Source: Sphingobium limneticum (GTDB taxonomy: Bacteria; Pseudomonadota; Alphaproteobacteria; Sphingomonadales; Sphingomonadaceae). From it: a DNA stretch of 64,000 nucleotides. Location of the stretch: positions 1-64,000 of the forward strand of contig NZ_VYPZ01000012.1 in assembly GCF_008710155.1 (NCBI RefSeq), written 5' to 3'. Below are positions 34,419-42,358 of this stretch, piece by piece. Below the pieces are notes generated by a model. That model had not been told where the DNA came from. It saw only the letters and a list, made by a program, of their open reading frames with translations, and ran no database searches. How positions within the stretch are numbered: the first letter of the stretch is position 1; the number at the start of each line of letters is the position of its first letter. The position numbers and the translations under genes were made by a program.

Positions 34419-35792
34419 TCAGTCCTTCTTCAAGATGTCGAGCGCCAGCACGGTCATCGCCTCGCTCGCCGTCGCGATCACCTTGTCCGCCTCGGGCGCC
34501 CAGAAGGGGCTGTGGAGCGAGGGCAGGCTGGCCTGACCTGCGGCTGCCGCCGCCATCTTGTCCGCCGGCACGCCGCCGACCCAGAAGATGAAGCTGTTGA
34601 TACTCTTGTCAGCGCGGTAATAGCGGCTGAAATCCTCGCCACCCATTACCGCCGCCGTCTTGATGACGCGACCGTCGGGGAAATGGCCCTTCAGCACGCC
34701 GGCCATCTGCTCGGCAAATTCGGGCGGGTTGTAGGTTGAGGGGGTGAATTCATCCTGTACGCTGACCACCGGCATCCGGTCGTCGGGCACACCGGCCGCG
34801 ATCGCCTCGCCCCGGCTGATCCGCTTGATCCCTTCGATCAGCTTCGCGCGGGTTTCGTCCGAATAGCTGCGGACGGTCAGCAGCAGCTTCGCCTCGTCCG
34901 GGATGATGTTGTGCTTGGCGCCGGCCTGGAAACTGCCGACGGTGACGACGGCGGGGTCCTGCGGATCCTGTTCCCGGCTGATGAGCGTCTGGAGCGAGGT
35001 GACGATGCGCGAGCCGAGCACGATCGGGTCGCGCGTGGTCTGCGGATAGGCACCATGGCCGCCCAGACCCTTCACCAATATATCGACGCTGTCGACATTG
35101 GCCAGCGCATAGCCGGGCGTATAGCCGATCTGGCCGGCCGCGATATTGGCCGCGTCGTGGAAGGCGATGGCATGGGTCGGCTTGGGGAAGCGGGTATAGA
35201 GCCCGTCCTCCAGCATGTCGCGCGCGCCCTTGCCCACTTCCTCGGCAGGCTGGAGGATCATGACCAGCGTGCCCTTCCACTTATCCTTCGCGCCGGCCAG
35301 CAGCTTGGCGGTTTCGATGAAGGCGGTCATGTGCGTGTCGTGGCCGCAGGCGTGCATCACGCCCGTTTCCACGCCCGCCGCCGTCTTGGTCCGCACCTTG
35401 GACGCAAATTCCAGGCCGGTCTGCTCGACCACGGGCAACCCGTCCATGTCGGCGCGGATCAGCAGCACCGGGCCGGACCCGTTCTTCATTACCGCGACGA
35501 CGCCGGTGCCGCCGACCTTTTCGGTCACATCATACTTCAGCGCCTTCAGCCGCTTGGCGAGCTTGGCGGCGGTATTCACTTCCTGAAGCGACAATTCGGG
35601 ATTGGCATGCAGGTCGCGATACAGCGTCATCAGCCCGTCCATATCCTTCGCCACGGCCGCGCCGATATCGCTCTGTGCGGGCGGGGCGATGGTGGGGGCG
35701 GGCGTCGCTGGCACCGAAGCGGCGGGCGTCTGGGCGATGGCGATGGACGAAAAGCTGACGGCGGCCAGAACGGCCGTAAGCGCATGGCGCAT
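34419..35792 (-). CDS. Secreted M20-family amidohydrolase/peptidase, 457 aa
   Basis: A zinc hydrolase of the M20 amidohydrolase group (hippurate/indole-acetyl amino acid hydrolase-like). A signal peptide covers about residues 1-20 (LTAVLAAVSFSSIAIAQ). Metal-ligand motifs are HACGHDTHM, PAEEVGKGARDML and GGEDFSRY. The ATG at 35792 has GGGAG upstream; the open frame extends further but without support. The preferred substrate is not evident. Confidence 0.88.
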   Translation of the reverse strand: MRHALTAVLAAVSFSSIAIAQTPAASVPATPAPTIAPPAQSDIGAAVAKDMDGLMTLYRDLHANPELSLQEVNTAAKLAKRLKALKYDVTEKVGGTGVVAVMKNGSGPVLLIRADMDGLPVVEQTGLEFASKVRTKTAAGVETGVMHACGHDTHMTAFIETAKLLAGAKDKWKGTLVMILQPAEEVGKGARDMLEDGLYTRFPKPTHAIAFHDAANIAAGQIGYTPGYALANVDSVDILVKGLGGHGAYPQTTRDPIVLGSRIVTSLQTLISREQDPQDPAVVTVGSFQAGAKHNIIPDEAKLLLTVRSYSDETRAKLIEGIKRISRGEAIAAGVPDDRMPVVSVQDEFTPSTYNPPEFAEQMAGVLKGHFPDGRVIKTAAVMGGEDFSRYYRADKSINSFIFWVGGVPADKMAAAAAGQASLPSLHSPFWAPEADKVIATASEAMTVLALDILKKD

Positions 35793-35925
35793 GTTGATAA
35801 TCTCCCTTGTTGCCCCGAAGCATAAGGGGATTTTGTGAACGGGGAAGGGGAATTGTTGCGGGCGAAGCTTCAGCGGCGGAGTGGGTCGATTTGACAAGCT
35901 TTGCCAAAAATGCTGTTCTTTTCGG

Positions 35926-36171
35926 ATGGCGACCATGAATATTTCCCTTCCCGATCCGATGAAAATTTGGGTCGAGGGCCAAGCCGACACTGGGCGTTAT
36001 AGCAATGCCAGCGATTATGTTCGCGACCTGATCCGGCGCGATCAGGAGCGGCAGGCGAAGATCGCTCATATGCAGCGGTTGGTCGATGACGCGCGGTCGA
36101 GCGGCATGGCTGAGGAAAGCATGGCGGATATGCGCGTAAGGCTGGCAAAGCAGGCGGGCGTGCAAAGCTGA
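35926..36171 (+). CDS. ParD-type antitoxin, 81 aa
   Basis: A ribbon-helix-helix antitoxin. The N-terminal strand (MNISLPDPMKIWVEGQ) and the following GRYSNASDYVRDLIRRDQ match ParD/CopG antitoxins; the C-terminal helix (EESMADMRVRLAKQ) would wrap the toxin. The ATG at 35926 is likely, with MNISLP at 35935 as an alternative. A TTGACA at 35891-35896 is a plausible -35. The ParE-type gene begins 1 bp after the stop. Confidence 0.83.
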   Translation: MATMNISLPDPMKIWVEGQADTGRYSNASDYVRDLIRRDQERQAKIAHMQRLVDDARSSGMAEESMADMRVRLAKQAGVQS

Positions 36172-36172
36172 C

Positions 36173-36475
36173 ATGGCGCGTTATCGACTGAGCCAGGCGG
36201 CGTCGGACGATATCAGCCACATTTTTTTGGACGGCCTGACCCGCTTCGGCTTGGCCCAGGCGGATCGCTATCATGCGGGCATGGCGGCAGTCTTCGATTT
36301 TCTGGCCGATTATCCGCAGGCCGCACGGTTGCGGGAGGAGATCAGGCCGCCGGTTCGTGCCCATCCCTATCGCTCCCATTTGATCCTGTACGATATCATG
36401 GACGATGGTTGGATACTTGTCCTGCGCGTCCGCCACGGGCGGGAGGACTGGCAGGACGAGAATCCCTCCATCTGA
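36173..36475 (+). CDS. ParE/RelE-type toxin, 100 aa
   Basis: The fold signature of the RelE/ParE superfamily is visible: SQAASDDISHIFLDGLTRFG, the helix-loop EEIRPPVRAHPYRSHLILYDI and the closing ILVLRVRHGREDW. With the ParD-type gene directly upstream this forms a type II toxin-antitoxin pair. ParE members usually poison DNA gyrase, but the target here is not shown. It is convergent with the S10 peptidase gene. Confidence 0.84.
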   Translation: MARYRLSQAASDDISHIFLDGLTRFGLAQADRYHAGMAAVFDFLADYPQAARLREEIRPPVRAHPYRSHLILYDIMDDGWILVLRVRHGREDWQDENPSI

Positions 36476-36481
36476 CCCGGC

Positions 36482-38002
36482 TTATCGCGCCGTGATGAAC
36501 GCCCGGATATCCGCGCTCAGCTTGCGCAGGTCGTCGGGGCGGACGTACATCATGTGGCCGGCGTCATAATAATGATATTGGATGCGCGAGGCGTCGAAGC
36601 CCGTCCGGCTCATCGCATATTCCGCGCCGAAGAAGGGCGTGGCGAAATCATACCAGCCCTGGCCCACGAAGACTTTCAGACCGCTATTTTCGCGCAATGC
36701 CTTGCCCAGATAGGGCGCGACGCTGCCATAGACTTCGCTTGCCCGGCCGCTCTTGCCGTCCAGCTTCCAGTCCCATCCGCTGACCCCGCCGATCGTCACA
36801 TAGGAGCGGTCGGTCTTGTAGCCCAGATCGTCGCGGGCATAGCTGTTCATGGCGGCGGTATAGGCGCCGTCGATGGCGTAGAAGCTGGGATCATTATCCG
36901 GCTCCTCGCCCGCCGCGTCATAATCCTTGCCGGTATAGCGGGTATCGAGGCGGCCGATGTTCATGCCCCGGTCGCGCAGCAATTCCTTGTAGAAGCGGCC
37001 GGGCGAAATGCGCAGTTCGGCATGATCCACGAACGCTTCGGACAGGCCGGTCAGCCGTGCCAGTTCCGCCCGCACGCTCGCCCGTTCCTCGGCGGAGAGC
37101 TGATTGCCCTTGAGCAGCGCTGCGGCATAGGGGCCGATGGCGAAGGCGCGGGCCTGCTGCGCGGCTTCCGCCACGGTCGCGGGCGGATTGCCCATGCGCT
37201 TGTGATACCAGGCGGTGGTCGCCATCGACGGCAGGTTGATGATATAGGGCATTTCATTGCCCTGCACCTCGGCCGTGGCGCCGAAGTCGAGGATGGTCGA
37301 AATGAGGATGATGCCGTTGACCGCGACATCGTTATAGCTGCCCTCCAGTTCGTTGATCAGCGCCACCGACCGGGTCGTACCATAGCTTTCGCCGCCGATA
37401 TATTTGGGCGACGACCAGCGGCCATTATCGTTCAGCCACAGGCGGATAAATTCGGCGATCGATTTGGCATCCGAGGACACGCCCCAATAATCCTTGGGAT
37501 CCTTCTTGCCGATCGCATGGGAAAAGCCGGTGCCGACCGGATCGATGAAGACGAGGTCGGTGACGTCCAGCAGCGATTCGGCATTGTCCACCACCGGATA
37601 GGGCGGCGCGCCGTCATCCTGCGCATCGGGCAGCACCACCCGCTTGGGACCGAAGGCGCCCATGTGCAGCCAGAGCGATCCCGAGCCGGGACCACCATTA
37701 TAGAGGAAGGTGATGGGGCGCTTCTTGTCTCCGCCATCCTTGACATAGGAGGTGGCATAGATGGCCGCGAGCGGCTTGCCGTCCTTGTCCTTGAGATAGG
37801 TTTCGCCGGTCGTCGCAGTATAGCCGATCGGCTTGCCGCCGAACACGCCCTTATGCTTCGTCACGGAGACATTGGGTGCTGGGACGGGGCTTTCGGTGGC
37901 GTCGTCCTTCTTCTTGCCGTCGTCCTGGGCCATGGCGGCGGTTGCGGGCGCCATAGAAAACAGGGCCAGCGCCAGTGCGGCGAGGCTGGTGGTGAAGCGC
38001 AT
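36482..38002 (-). CDS. Secreted S10 serine carboxypeptidase-like protein, 506 aa
   Basis: A signal peptide (about 1-25, ATAAMA) precedes a lysine-rich linker and an alpha/beta-hydrolase domain. The oxyanion and substrate stretch LYNGGPGSGSLWLHMGAFGP, the catalytic Ser in GGESYGTTR, Asp near WYDFATPF and His in YDAGHMMYV complete the S10 triad. It should act in the periplasm or outside the cell on peptide C-termini. Confidence 0.9.
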   Translation of the reverse strand: MRFTTSLAALALALFSMAPATAAMAQDDGKKKDDATESPVPAPNVSVTKHKGVFGGKPIGYTATTGETYLKDKDGKPLAAIYATSYVKDGGDKKRPITFLYNGGPGSGSLWLHMGAFGPKRVVLPDAQDDGAPPYPVVDNAESLLDVTDLVFIDPVGTGFSHAIGKKDPKDYWGVSSDAKSIAEFIRLWLNDNGRWSSPKYIGGESYGTTRSVALINELEGSYNDVAVNGIILISTILDFGATAEVQGNEMPYIINLPSMATTAWYHKRMGNPPATVAEAAQQARAFAIGPYAAALLKGNQLSAEERASVRAELARLTGLSEAFVDHAELRISPGRFYKELLRDRGMNIGRLDTRYTGKDYDAAGEEPDNDPSFYAIDGAYTAAMNSYARDDLGYKTDRSYVTIGGVSGWDWKLDGKSGRASEVYGSVAPYLGKALRENSGLKVFVGQGWYDFATPFFGAEYAMSRTGFDASRIQYHYYDAGHMMYVRPDDLRKLSADIRAFITAR

Positions 38003-38385
38003 GGATAGTCCCCTTGTTTTACGCTCGTCTGGCTAGCGGACAGACAGCGCCGTGAAAAGAGGGTGTGCATCGCCGGGCGATAGCGACGCGACGAGCGAAG
38101 TTCATACCGTTGCAGGGGTTTTTCGGCCCGAAGCGTTCCCAAGGCGCTCGCGACGCGCCTGCGATGCGCCATAGGTGCGTCATCCGGGCCACGCCTGCGC
38201 CACGACCGCGCGCCTTCGACGCGACAGTCGCGCGACATCTTGGCGACCGGAACGCGGCCGGCATGCGAGGACTTCGGGGAGACGGCGGTATCATCCCCAA
38301 GGATAGATCAGGGATAATCCTATTAGGAAAGATGCTTTGGGTCGCAGGGCTGGGATGGGTGGATATGCGACGTTCAGCTTATCTT
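38003..38385. other. Intergenic DNA without recognisable gene
   Basis: No ORF with family resemblance is visible on either strand here. The stretch is rich in CGCGAC/GCGACG-like words and presumably holds the promoter of the S10 peptidase gene at its left end. The palindromic repeat element starts just to the right. Confidence 0.4.
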
Positions 38386-38545
38386 TAGCCCTCTCCCGTT
38401 TTCACGGGAGAGGGTTGGGTGAGGGCCTTGCTTCTTTCTGGCAGGACATGCTTGTCCAGAAAGCAGAAAGACCCTCACCGACGTCGACTAGGCAGCGAGC
38501 TGCCAAGTCTCCGTAGCCTCTCCCGTGAAAACGGGAGAGGGCAGG
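38386..38545. repeat. Compound palindromic (REP/MITE-like) element
   Basis: Two nearly identical hairpins bound the element. The first is CCCTCTCCCGT / ACGGGAGAGGG (38389-38399, 38404-38414); the second is CCTCTCCCGT / ACGGGAGAGG (38517-38526, 38531-38540). Between them lie a long imperfect stem from GGTGAGGG (about 38418) to CCCTCACC (about 38480) and the hairpin GGCAG-CGAG-CTGCC (38491-38504). The structure is that of a non-coding mobile palindromic repeat. Confidence 0.7.
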
Positions 38546-38624
38546 TGAAGCGTCTATTTCTGGTCGAAGCGCGCCATTTCCCTTTCCTGAAGAAGGGAAT
38601 GGCGGGCGATGTTGGCAACGCTCC

Positions 38625-39416
38625 TTATTGCGCGGTCCAGCCCCCGTCGATCGACAGGTTGGCGCCCGTGACCTGCGCCGCCGCGTCGCTGCACAGATAG
38701 AGGGCGGTCGCGGCGACCTGTTCGGCGGTCACGAACTGCTTGGTCGGCTGGCCGGCGAGCAGCACGTCGTTCATCACCTGCTCGCGGGTCAGGCCGCGCG
38801 CCTTCATCGTGTCGGGGATCTGGTTTTCGACCAGCGGGGTCCAGACATAGCCGGGCGAGATGCAGTTGGCGGTGATGCCGAAGGTCGCGACTTCCAGCGC
38901 GACCGTCTTGGTGAAGCCATTAAGGCCATGTTTGGCCGTCACATAGGCGCTCTTGAAGGGCGAAGCGACGAGCGAATGGGCCGAGGCGGTCTGGATGATC
39001 CGGCCCCACTTCTGTTCCTTCATGTGCGGAATGGCGAGGCGGGTGGTGTGGAAGGCGGCGTTCAGATTCAGCGCGATGATCAGATCCCATTTATCGAGCG
39101 GGAATTCCTCCACCGGCGCGACATGCTGCATGCCTGCATTGTTGATGAGGATGTCGACGCCGCCGAAATTGTCGGCCGCTTCCTTCATCATCGCCTCGAT
39201 CTGATCCACCTTGGTCAGGTCATGGCCCGAATAGAGCGCCTTCGCGCCACTCAGCGCTTCCAGCCCGACCCGTTCCTTTTCGATCGCGTCAGCGTCGCCG
39301 AAGCCGTTGATGACGATGTTCGCGCCTTCGCCGGCCAGCGCCTTGGCATAAGCGAGGCCAATGCCGGAGGTGGAGCCGGTGATCAGGGCGGTCTTGCCGG
39401 CCAGAGATTTGCTCAT
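38625..39416 (-). CDS. 3-Hydroxybutyrate dehydrogenase, 263 aa
   Basis: An SDR enzyme interconverting 3-hydroxybutyrate and acetoacetate with NAD. The family pattern is clear: TGSTSGIGLAYAKALA, NNAGMQHVAPVEEFP, QTASAHSLVASPFKSAYVTAKHG and the lid region GYVWTPLVENQIPD. It overlaps the upstream patatin-like gene by 4 bases, so they are cotranslated. The scoA/scoB CoA-transferase at 50-52 kb would process the acetoacetate made here. Confidence 0.94.
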   Translation of the reverse strand: MSKSLAGKTALITGSTSGIGLAYAKALAGEGANIVINGFGDADAIEKERVGLEALSGAKALYSGHDLTKVDQIEAMMKEAADNFGGVDILINNAGMQHVAPVEEFPLDKWDLIIALNLNAAFHTTRLAIPHMKEQKWGRIIQTASAHSLVASPFKSAYVTAKHGLNGFTKTVALEVATFGITANCISPGYVWTPLVENQIPDTMKARGLTREQVMNDVLLAGQPTKQFVTAEQVAATALYLCSDAAAQVTGANLSIDGGWTAQ

Positions 39417-40606
39417 GCCTTTTTCTCCTTGAGATGATCGGGTTCGTCGAGGTCGAAGGTCGCGCTCTTCCCGTCCAGGATGTTGCGGGCGATGAGGTCG
39501 CCCTTGTGCATCACTTCCTCCACCGCCTCACGGCCCTGGCTCCAATGGTCCAGCATGGTGGCGCGGGAAAATTCGAAATCCTTGGCGCCGCTTTCCCAGG
39601 CGCGCGATCGGTAGATCAGGTGGACGATATTGACCGACCCCTGATCCAGGCACTGGCGCAATTCCTGCGCCTCCGCACTGTCCTGCAAGTCCGGCGGCAG
39701 CTTGTCGAGCAGCGCCTGGATCGCGCCATGTTCGCGGCGCAGCCGCAGATATTGGTCCGTCACCTGACGCGTGCGGCTGCTATATTGCACGTCTTTCATG
39801 CGCGAATAGACATCGGTCATCTGGCGCGGCATCGGCCCCTCGGCGGGGAAAAGATCGACCTGAAACACCAGCATATCTTCGGTCTGGTGATTGAGGACGT
39901 GGGACAGCGGCGTGTTGGAGACGAGGCCGCCATCCCAATACCAGCGGCCATCGATTTCCACCGGGGGCAGGCCGGGGGGCAGCGCGCCCGACGCCATGAT
40001 GTGCCGCGCGTCGATCCACGTATTGCCGCCGGGGCCGCGCGTATCCCAATAGGCGAAATTGCCCGTTTCCACATCGACCGCGCCGACCGAGAGGCGGACC
40101 GGCCCGTCGTTCAGCAGATCCCAGTCGACGCAGGCGTCCAGCGTGTCCTTCAGCGGGGCGGTATCATAGAAGCTGATCGCGCCAGGCGTACCCTCTGGCA
40201 TCAAGGTCGCGGGCCAGAGGCGCGGGCGGAACATGCCGGGCACGCCGAATGTGGCGACGGTGGCGGCTGCGCCCAGATGGGCGGCTTCGCGGATATGGTC
40301 GATTTCGGGCAGGATCATGTTGGGCATGCCGCCCGACAATGTGTACCAGAATTTCTTCAGCCGGCTGAGGCGGCGGTGCGGCAGGTTGCCTGCGATGATC
40401 GCCGCATTGACTGCGCCGATCGAAATGCCCGCGACCCAGCTGACATCCACGCCCAGTTCGTCCAGCCGTTCATAGACGCCCGACTGGAAGGAGCCGAGTG
40501 CGCCGCCGCCCTGCAACAGCAATGCGACTTCGCGAGGGAGGGGGAGGGGCGTGCGCGCGCGACGAGGCGGCTTCGCATCCTGGCGGGTGGATTCAATATC
40601 AGCCAT
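39413..40606 (-). CDS. Patatin-like phospholipase family protein, 397 aa
   Basis: A patatin-type serine hydrolase with a C-terminal DUF3734 region. Motifs are the oxyanion loop LLLQGGGALGSFQSGVYE, the nucleophile elbow GISIGAVNAAI and the dyad Asp in YWDGGLVSN. I chose the ATG at 40606 (MADIEST). Coupling to 3-hydroxybutyrate dehydrogenase suggests a role linked to polyhydroxybutyrate or lipid turnover. This is inferred from context. Confidence 0.88.
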   Translation of the reverse strand: MADIESTRQDAKPPRRARTPLPLPREVALLLQGGGALGSFQSGVYERLDELGVDVSWVAGISIGAVNAAIIAGNLPHRRLSRLKKFWYTLSGGMPNMILPEIDHIREAAHLGAAATVATFGVPGMFRPRLWPATLMPEGTPGAISFYDTAPLKDTLDACVDWDLLNDGPVRLSVGAVDVETGNFAYWDTRGPGGNTWIDARHIMASGALPPGLPPVEIDGRWYWDGGLVSNTPLSHVLNHQTEDMLVFQVDLFPAEGPMPRQMTDVYSRMKDVQYSSRTRQVTDQYLRLRREHGAIQALLDKLPPDLQDSAEAQELRQCLDQGSVNIVHLIYRSRAWESGAKDFEFSRATMLDHWSQGREAVEEVMHKGDLIARNILDGKSATFDLDEPDHLKEKKA

Positions 40607-40751
40607 GTCGCAGTGCAATATAGGCTTTGCCGGGCCACTTCCAACTTAATGTCTCGTAACAAATCATCCTTGTGCGCAACCTTCGCTTGCGCGGACGGTT
40701 CCCCGCCGGACATGAATCGGATAGGCCATGTCGTAAGAAAGGGAGGGCGCG

Positions 40752-41636
40752 ATGCGGCTCGACGACGAACAGGAAAGCAGCCATTATGAAGTGCAGGACG
40801 GGCGCGGTGGCGGCGGACTAGGCGGCGGGGGCCTTGGCGGTGGCCTGGGCATGCTGTTGCCGTTGATCGGCAGTCGCTTCGGTTGCGGCGGGATCGCCGT
40901 CGTGCTGATCATCATGGTGGTGATGGGGGTCAATCCGCTGAGCCTGATCGGCGGCGGTGGCGGCGGGCAGCAGGTGCAGACCCAAAAGCCCGCCAGCGGC
41001 CAGCTGACCGACGTGCAGCGCGTCTCCTTGAAGGTGCTGGGATCCACCGAGCGGCGCTGGGCGGATATTTTCAAGGCGCAGGGGCAGCAATATCCGGCGC
41101 CCACTTTGGTCTTCTACAGCCAGAATGGCCAGTCGGGTTGCGGCGCGGCGCAATCGGCGATGGGGCCTTTCTATTGCCCGGCCGACCAGCGCATCTATCT
41201 CGACACGGATTTCTTCAAGGAAATGGAGACGCGCTTCAACGCGCCGGGCGATTTCCCGATCGGCTATATCATCGCGCATGAGGTCGGCCACCATATCCAG
41301 ACCATCACCGGCGAGGCCGACAAGATCCGCAAGGCGCAGCAACGCGCCAGCGAAGCCGAGGGCAACGCCCTGCAGGTGAAGATGGAATTGCAGGCGGATT
41401 GCTATGCCGGCGTCTGGGCCGCGCGCGACACCAATTTGATGGAGCCGGGCGACCTGGAGGAAGGGATGCGCGCGGCCGAAGCGATCGGCGACGATACGTT
41501 GCAGCGGGAAGCGGGGCGGCGTCCCGTGCCCGACAGCTTCACTCATGGCAGCAGCGCGCAGCGGATGCAGTGGTTGCGCAAGGGGCTGGATACCGGTGAT
41601 CCGGCCCAGTGCGATACGTTCAAAGGCGCGATCTGA
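40752..41636 (+). CDS. YpfJ-type neutral zinc metallopeptidase, 294 aa
   Basis: A membrane-anchored zinc peptidase of the YpfJ (KPN_00465-like) family. A Gly-rich N-terminus (GGGLGGGGLGG) and one membrane segment (about 44-62) precede the peptidase domain, whose zinc motif HEVGHHIQTI is followed by the family's ELQADCYAGVWA. The ATG at 40752 has GGGAGG upstream. The physiological substrate is unknown. Confidence 0.9.
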   Translation: MRLDDEQESSHYEVQDGRGGGGLGGGGLGGGLGMLLPLIGSRFGCGGIAVVLIIMVVMGVNPLSLIGGGGGGQQVQTQKPASGQLTDVQRVSLKVLGSTERRWADIFKAQGQQYPAPTLVFYSQNGQSGCGAAQSAMGPFYCPADQRIYLDTDFFKEMETRFNAPGDFPIGYIIAHEVGHHIQTITGEADKIRKAQQRASEAEGNALQVKMELQADCYAGVWAARDTNLMEPGDLEEGMRAAEAIGDDTLQREAGRRPVPDSFTHGSSAQRMQWLRKGLDTGDPAQCDTFKGAI

Positions 41637-41646
41637 CCGCTTTTTT

Positions 41647-41976
41647 TCAGGGTTCCGCGTTGGGCGAGCCGGGGGGCGCGCCGAACGCGGTGCTGGGGCC
41701 GGCAGCCGGTGCGTCAGGCAGGCCGGCGCCCGGCGAGAGCGCGGGTTGCCCGGCATCCGACATGGGCTGATCGAAGGATGAAGGCGGCGCGACGTCAGCC
41801 GGAGCGATGGACGGCGCGGGAGGCGGCGCGACCGGCACCGGGACGGGCGGTGGTGGCGTTTCGGGCTGAGCGGCGGACGCGGCCTGTTCCGGGGGCTTGG
41901 GCGCCACGCTTTGGACCGCCATCACGATCAGCGGCGCGGCCAGCAGCGTGGCGAGGGCGAAATTGCGATACATCAT
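41647..41976 (-). CDS. Pro/Ala-rich protein with N-terminal membrane segment, 109 aa
   Basis: After MMYRNFALATLLAAPLIVMAVQ, a signal peptide or single membrane helix, the rest is low-complexity Pro/Ala-rich (PPPPVPVPVAPPPAP) without a domain. It is convergent with the metallopeptidase gene. The ATG at 41976 is chosen because translation from 42051 would add an unlikely segment. Codon use looks coding, but the gene is only moderately certain. Confidence 0.5.
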   Translation of the reverse strand: MMYRNFALATLLAAPLIVMAVQSVAPKPPEQAASAAQPETPPPPVPVPVAPPPAPSIAPADVAPPSSFDQPMSDAGQPALSPGAGLPDAPAAGPSTAFGAPPGSPNAEP

Positions 41977-42066
41977 GGGCGCATGCGACTTTATTTCTGA
42001 CTGAAGATGAAATTTTCTAGCCGAAATGGGTAAATAAAGCCCTGCCAACACCCGATCCGGGGCCGG

Positions 42067-42258
42067 TCAGTGTCGATCCAGCTTCGCCAGCAATGCCATC
42101 ATGTCGGACGGCGTGCCGTCATCGCCGGGGAGGAAGGTGGCCCGGAGCGCATTGCCGACGCCCTCGTAAGGCTTTGGCAAAGCTACAGTAACGACGCGGC
42201 CACCGCCGCCGTCGCGTCCTGTGGCCGATCGGCCGGTGGCTTTGCGCTGAAAATCCAT
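42067..42258 (-). CDS. Small hypothetical protein divergent from glnE, 63 aa
   Basis: The product (MDFQRKATGRSATGRDGG, then RVVTVALPKPYEGVGNAL) has a basic Gly-rich N-terminus and a patterned C-terminal half, which suggests a genuine small protein. The Shine-Dalgarno is weak. Function is unknown. It lies head-to-head with glnE with a 100-bp gap. Confidence 0.5.
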   Translation of the reverse strand: MDFQRKATGRSATGRDGGGGRVVTVALPKPYEGVGNALRATFLPGDDGTPSDMMALLAKLDRH

Positions 42259-42358
42259 ATGTAGAGAACCACCATCTTGCTCAAAAGTTTCTGGCGTTCG
42301 TCGCACGGCCAAGCGATAGCGCCGACGAATAAGAGAGAGACGACAAGAGAGAGATGAT

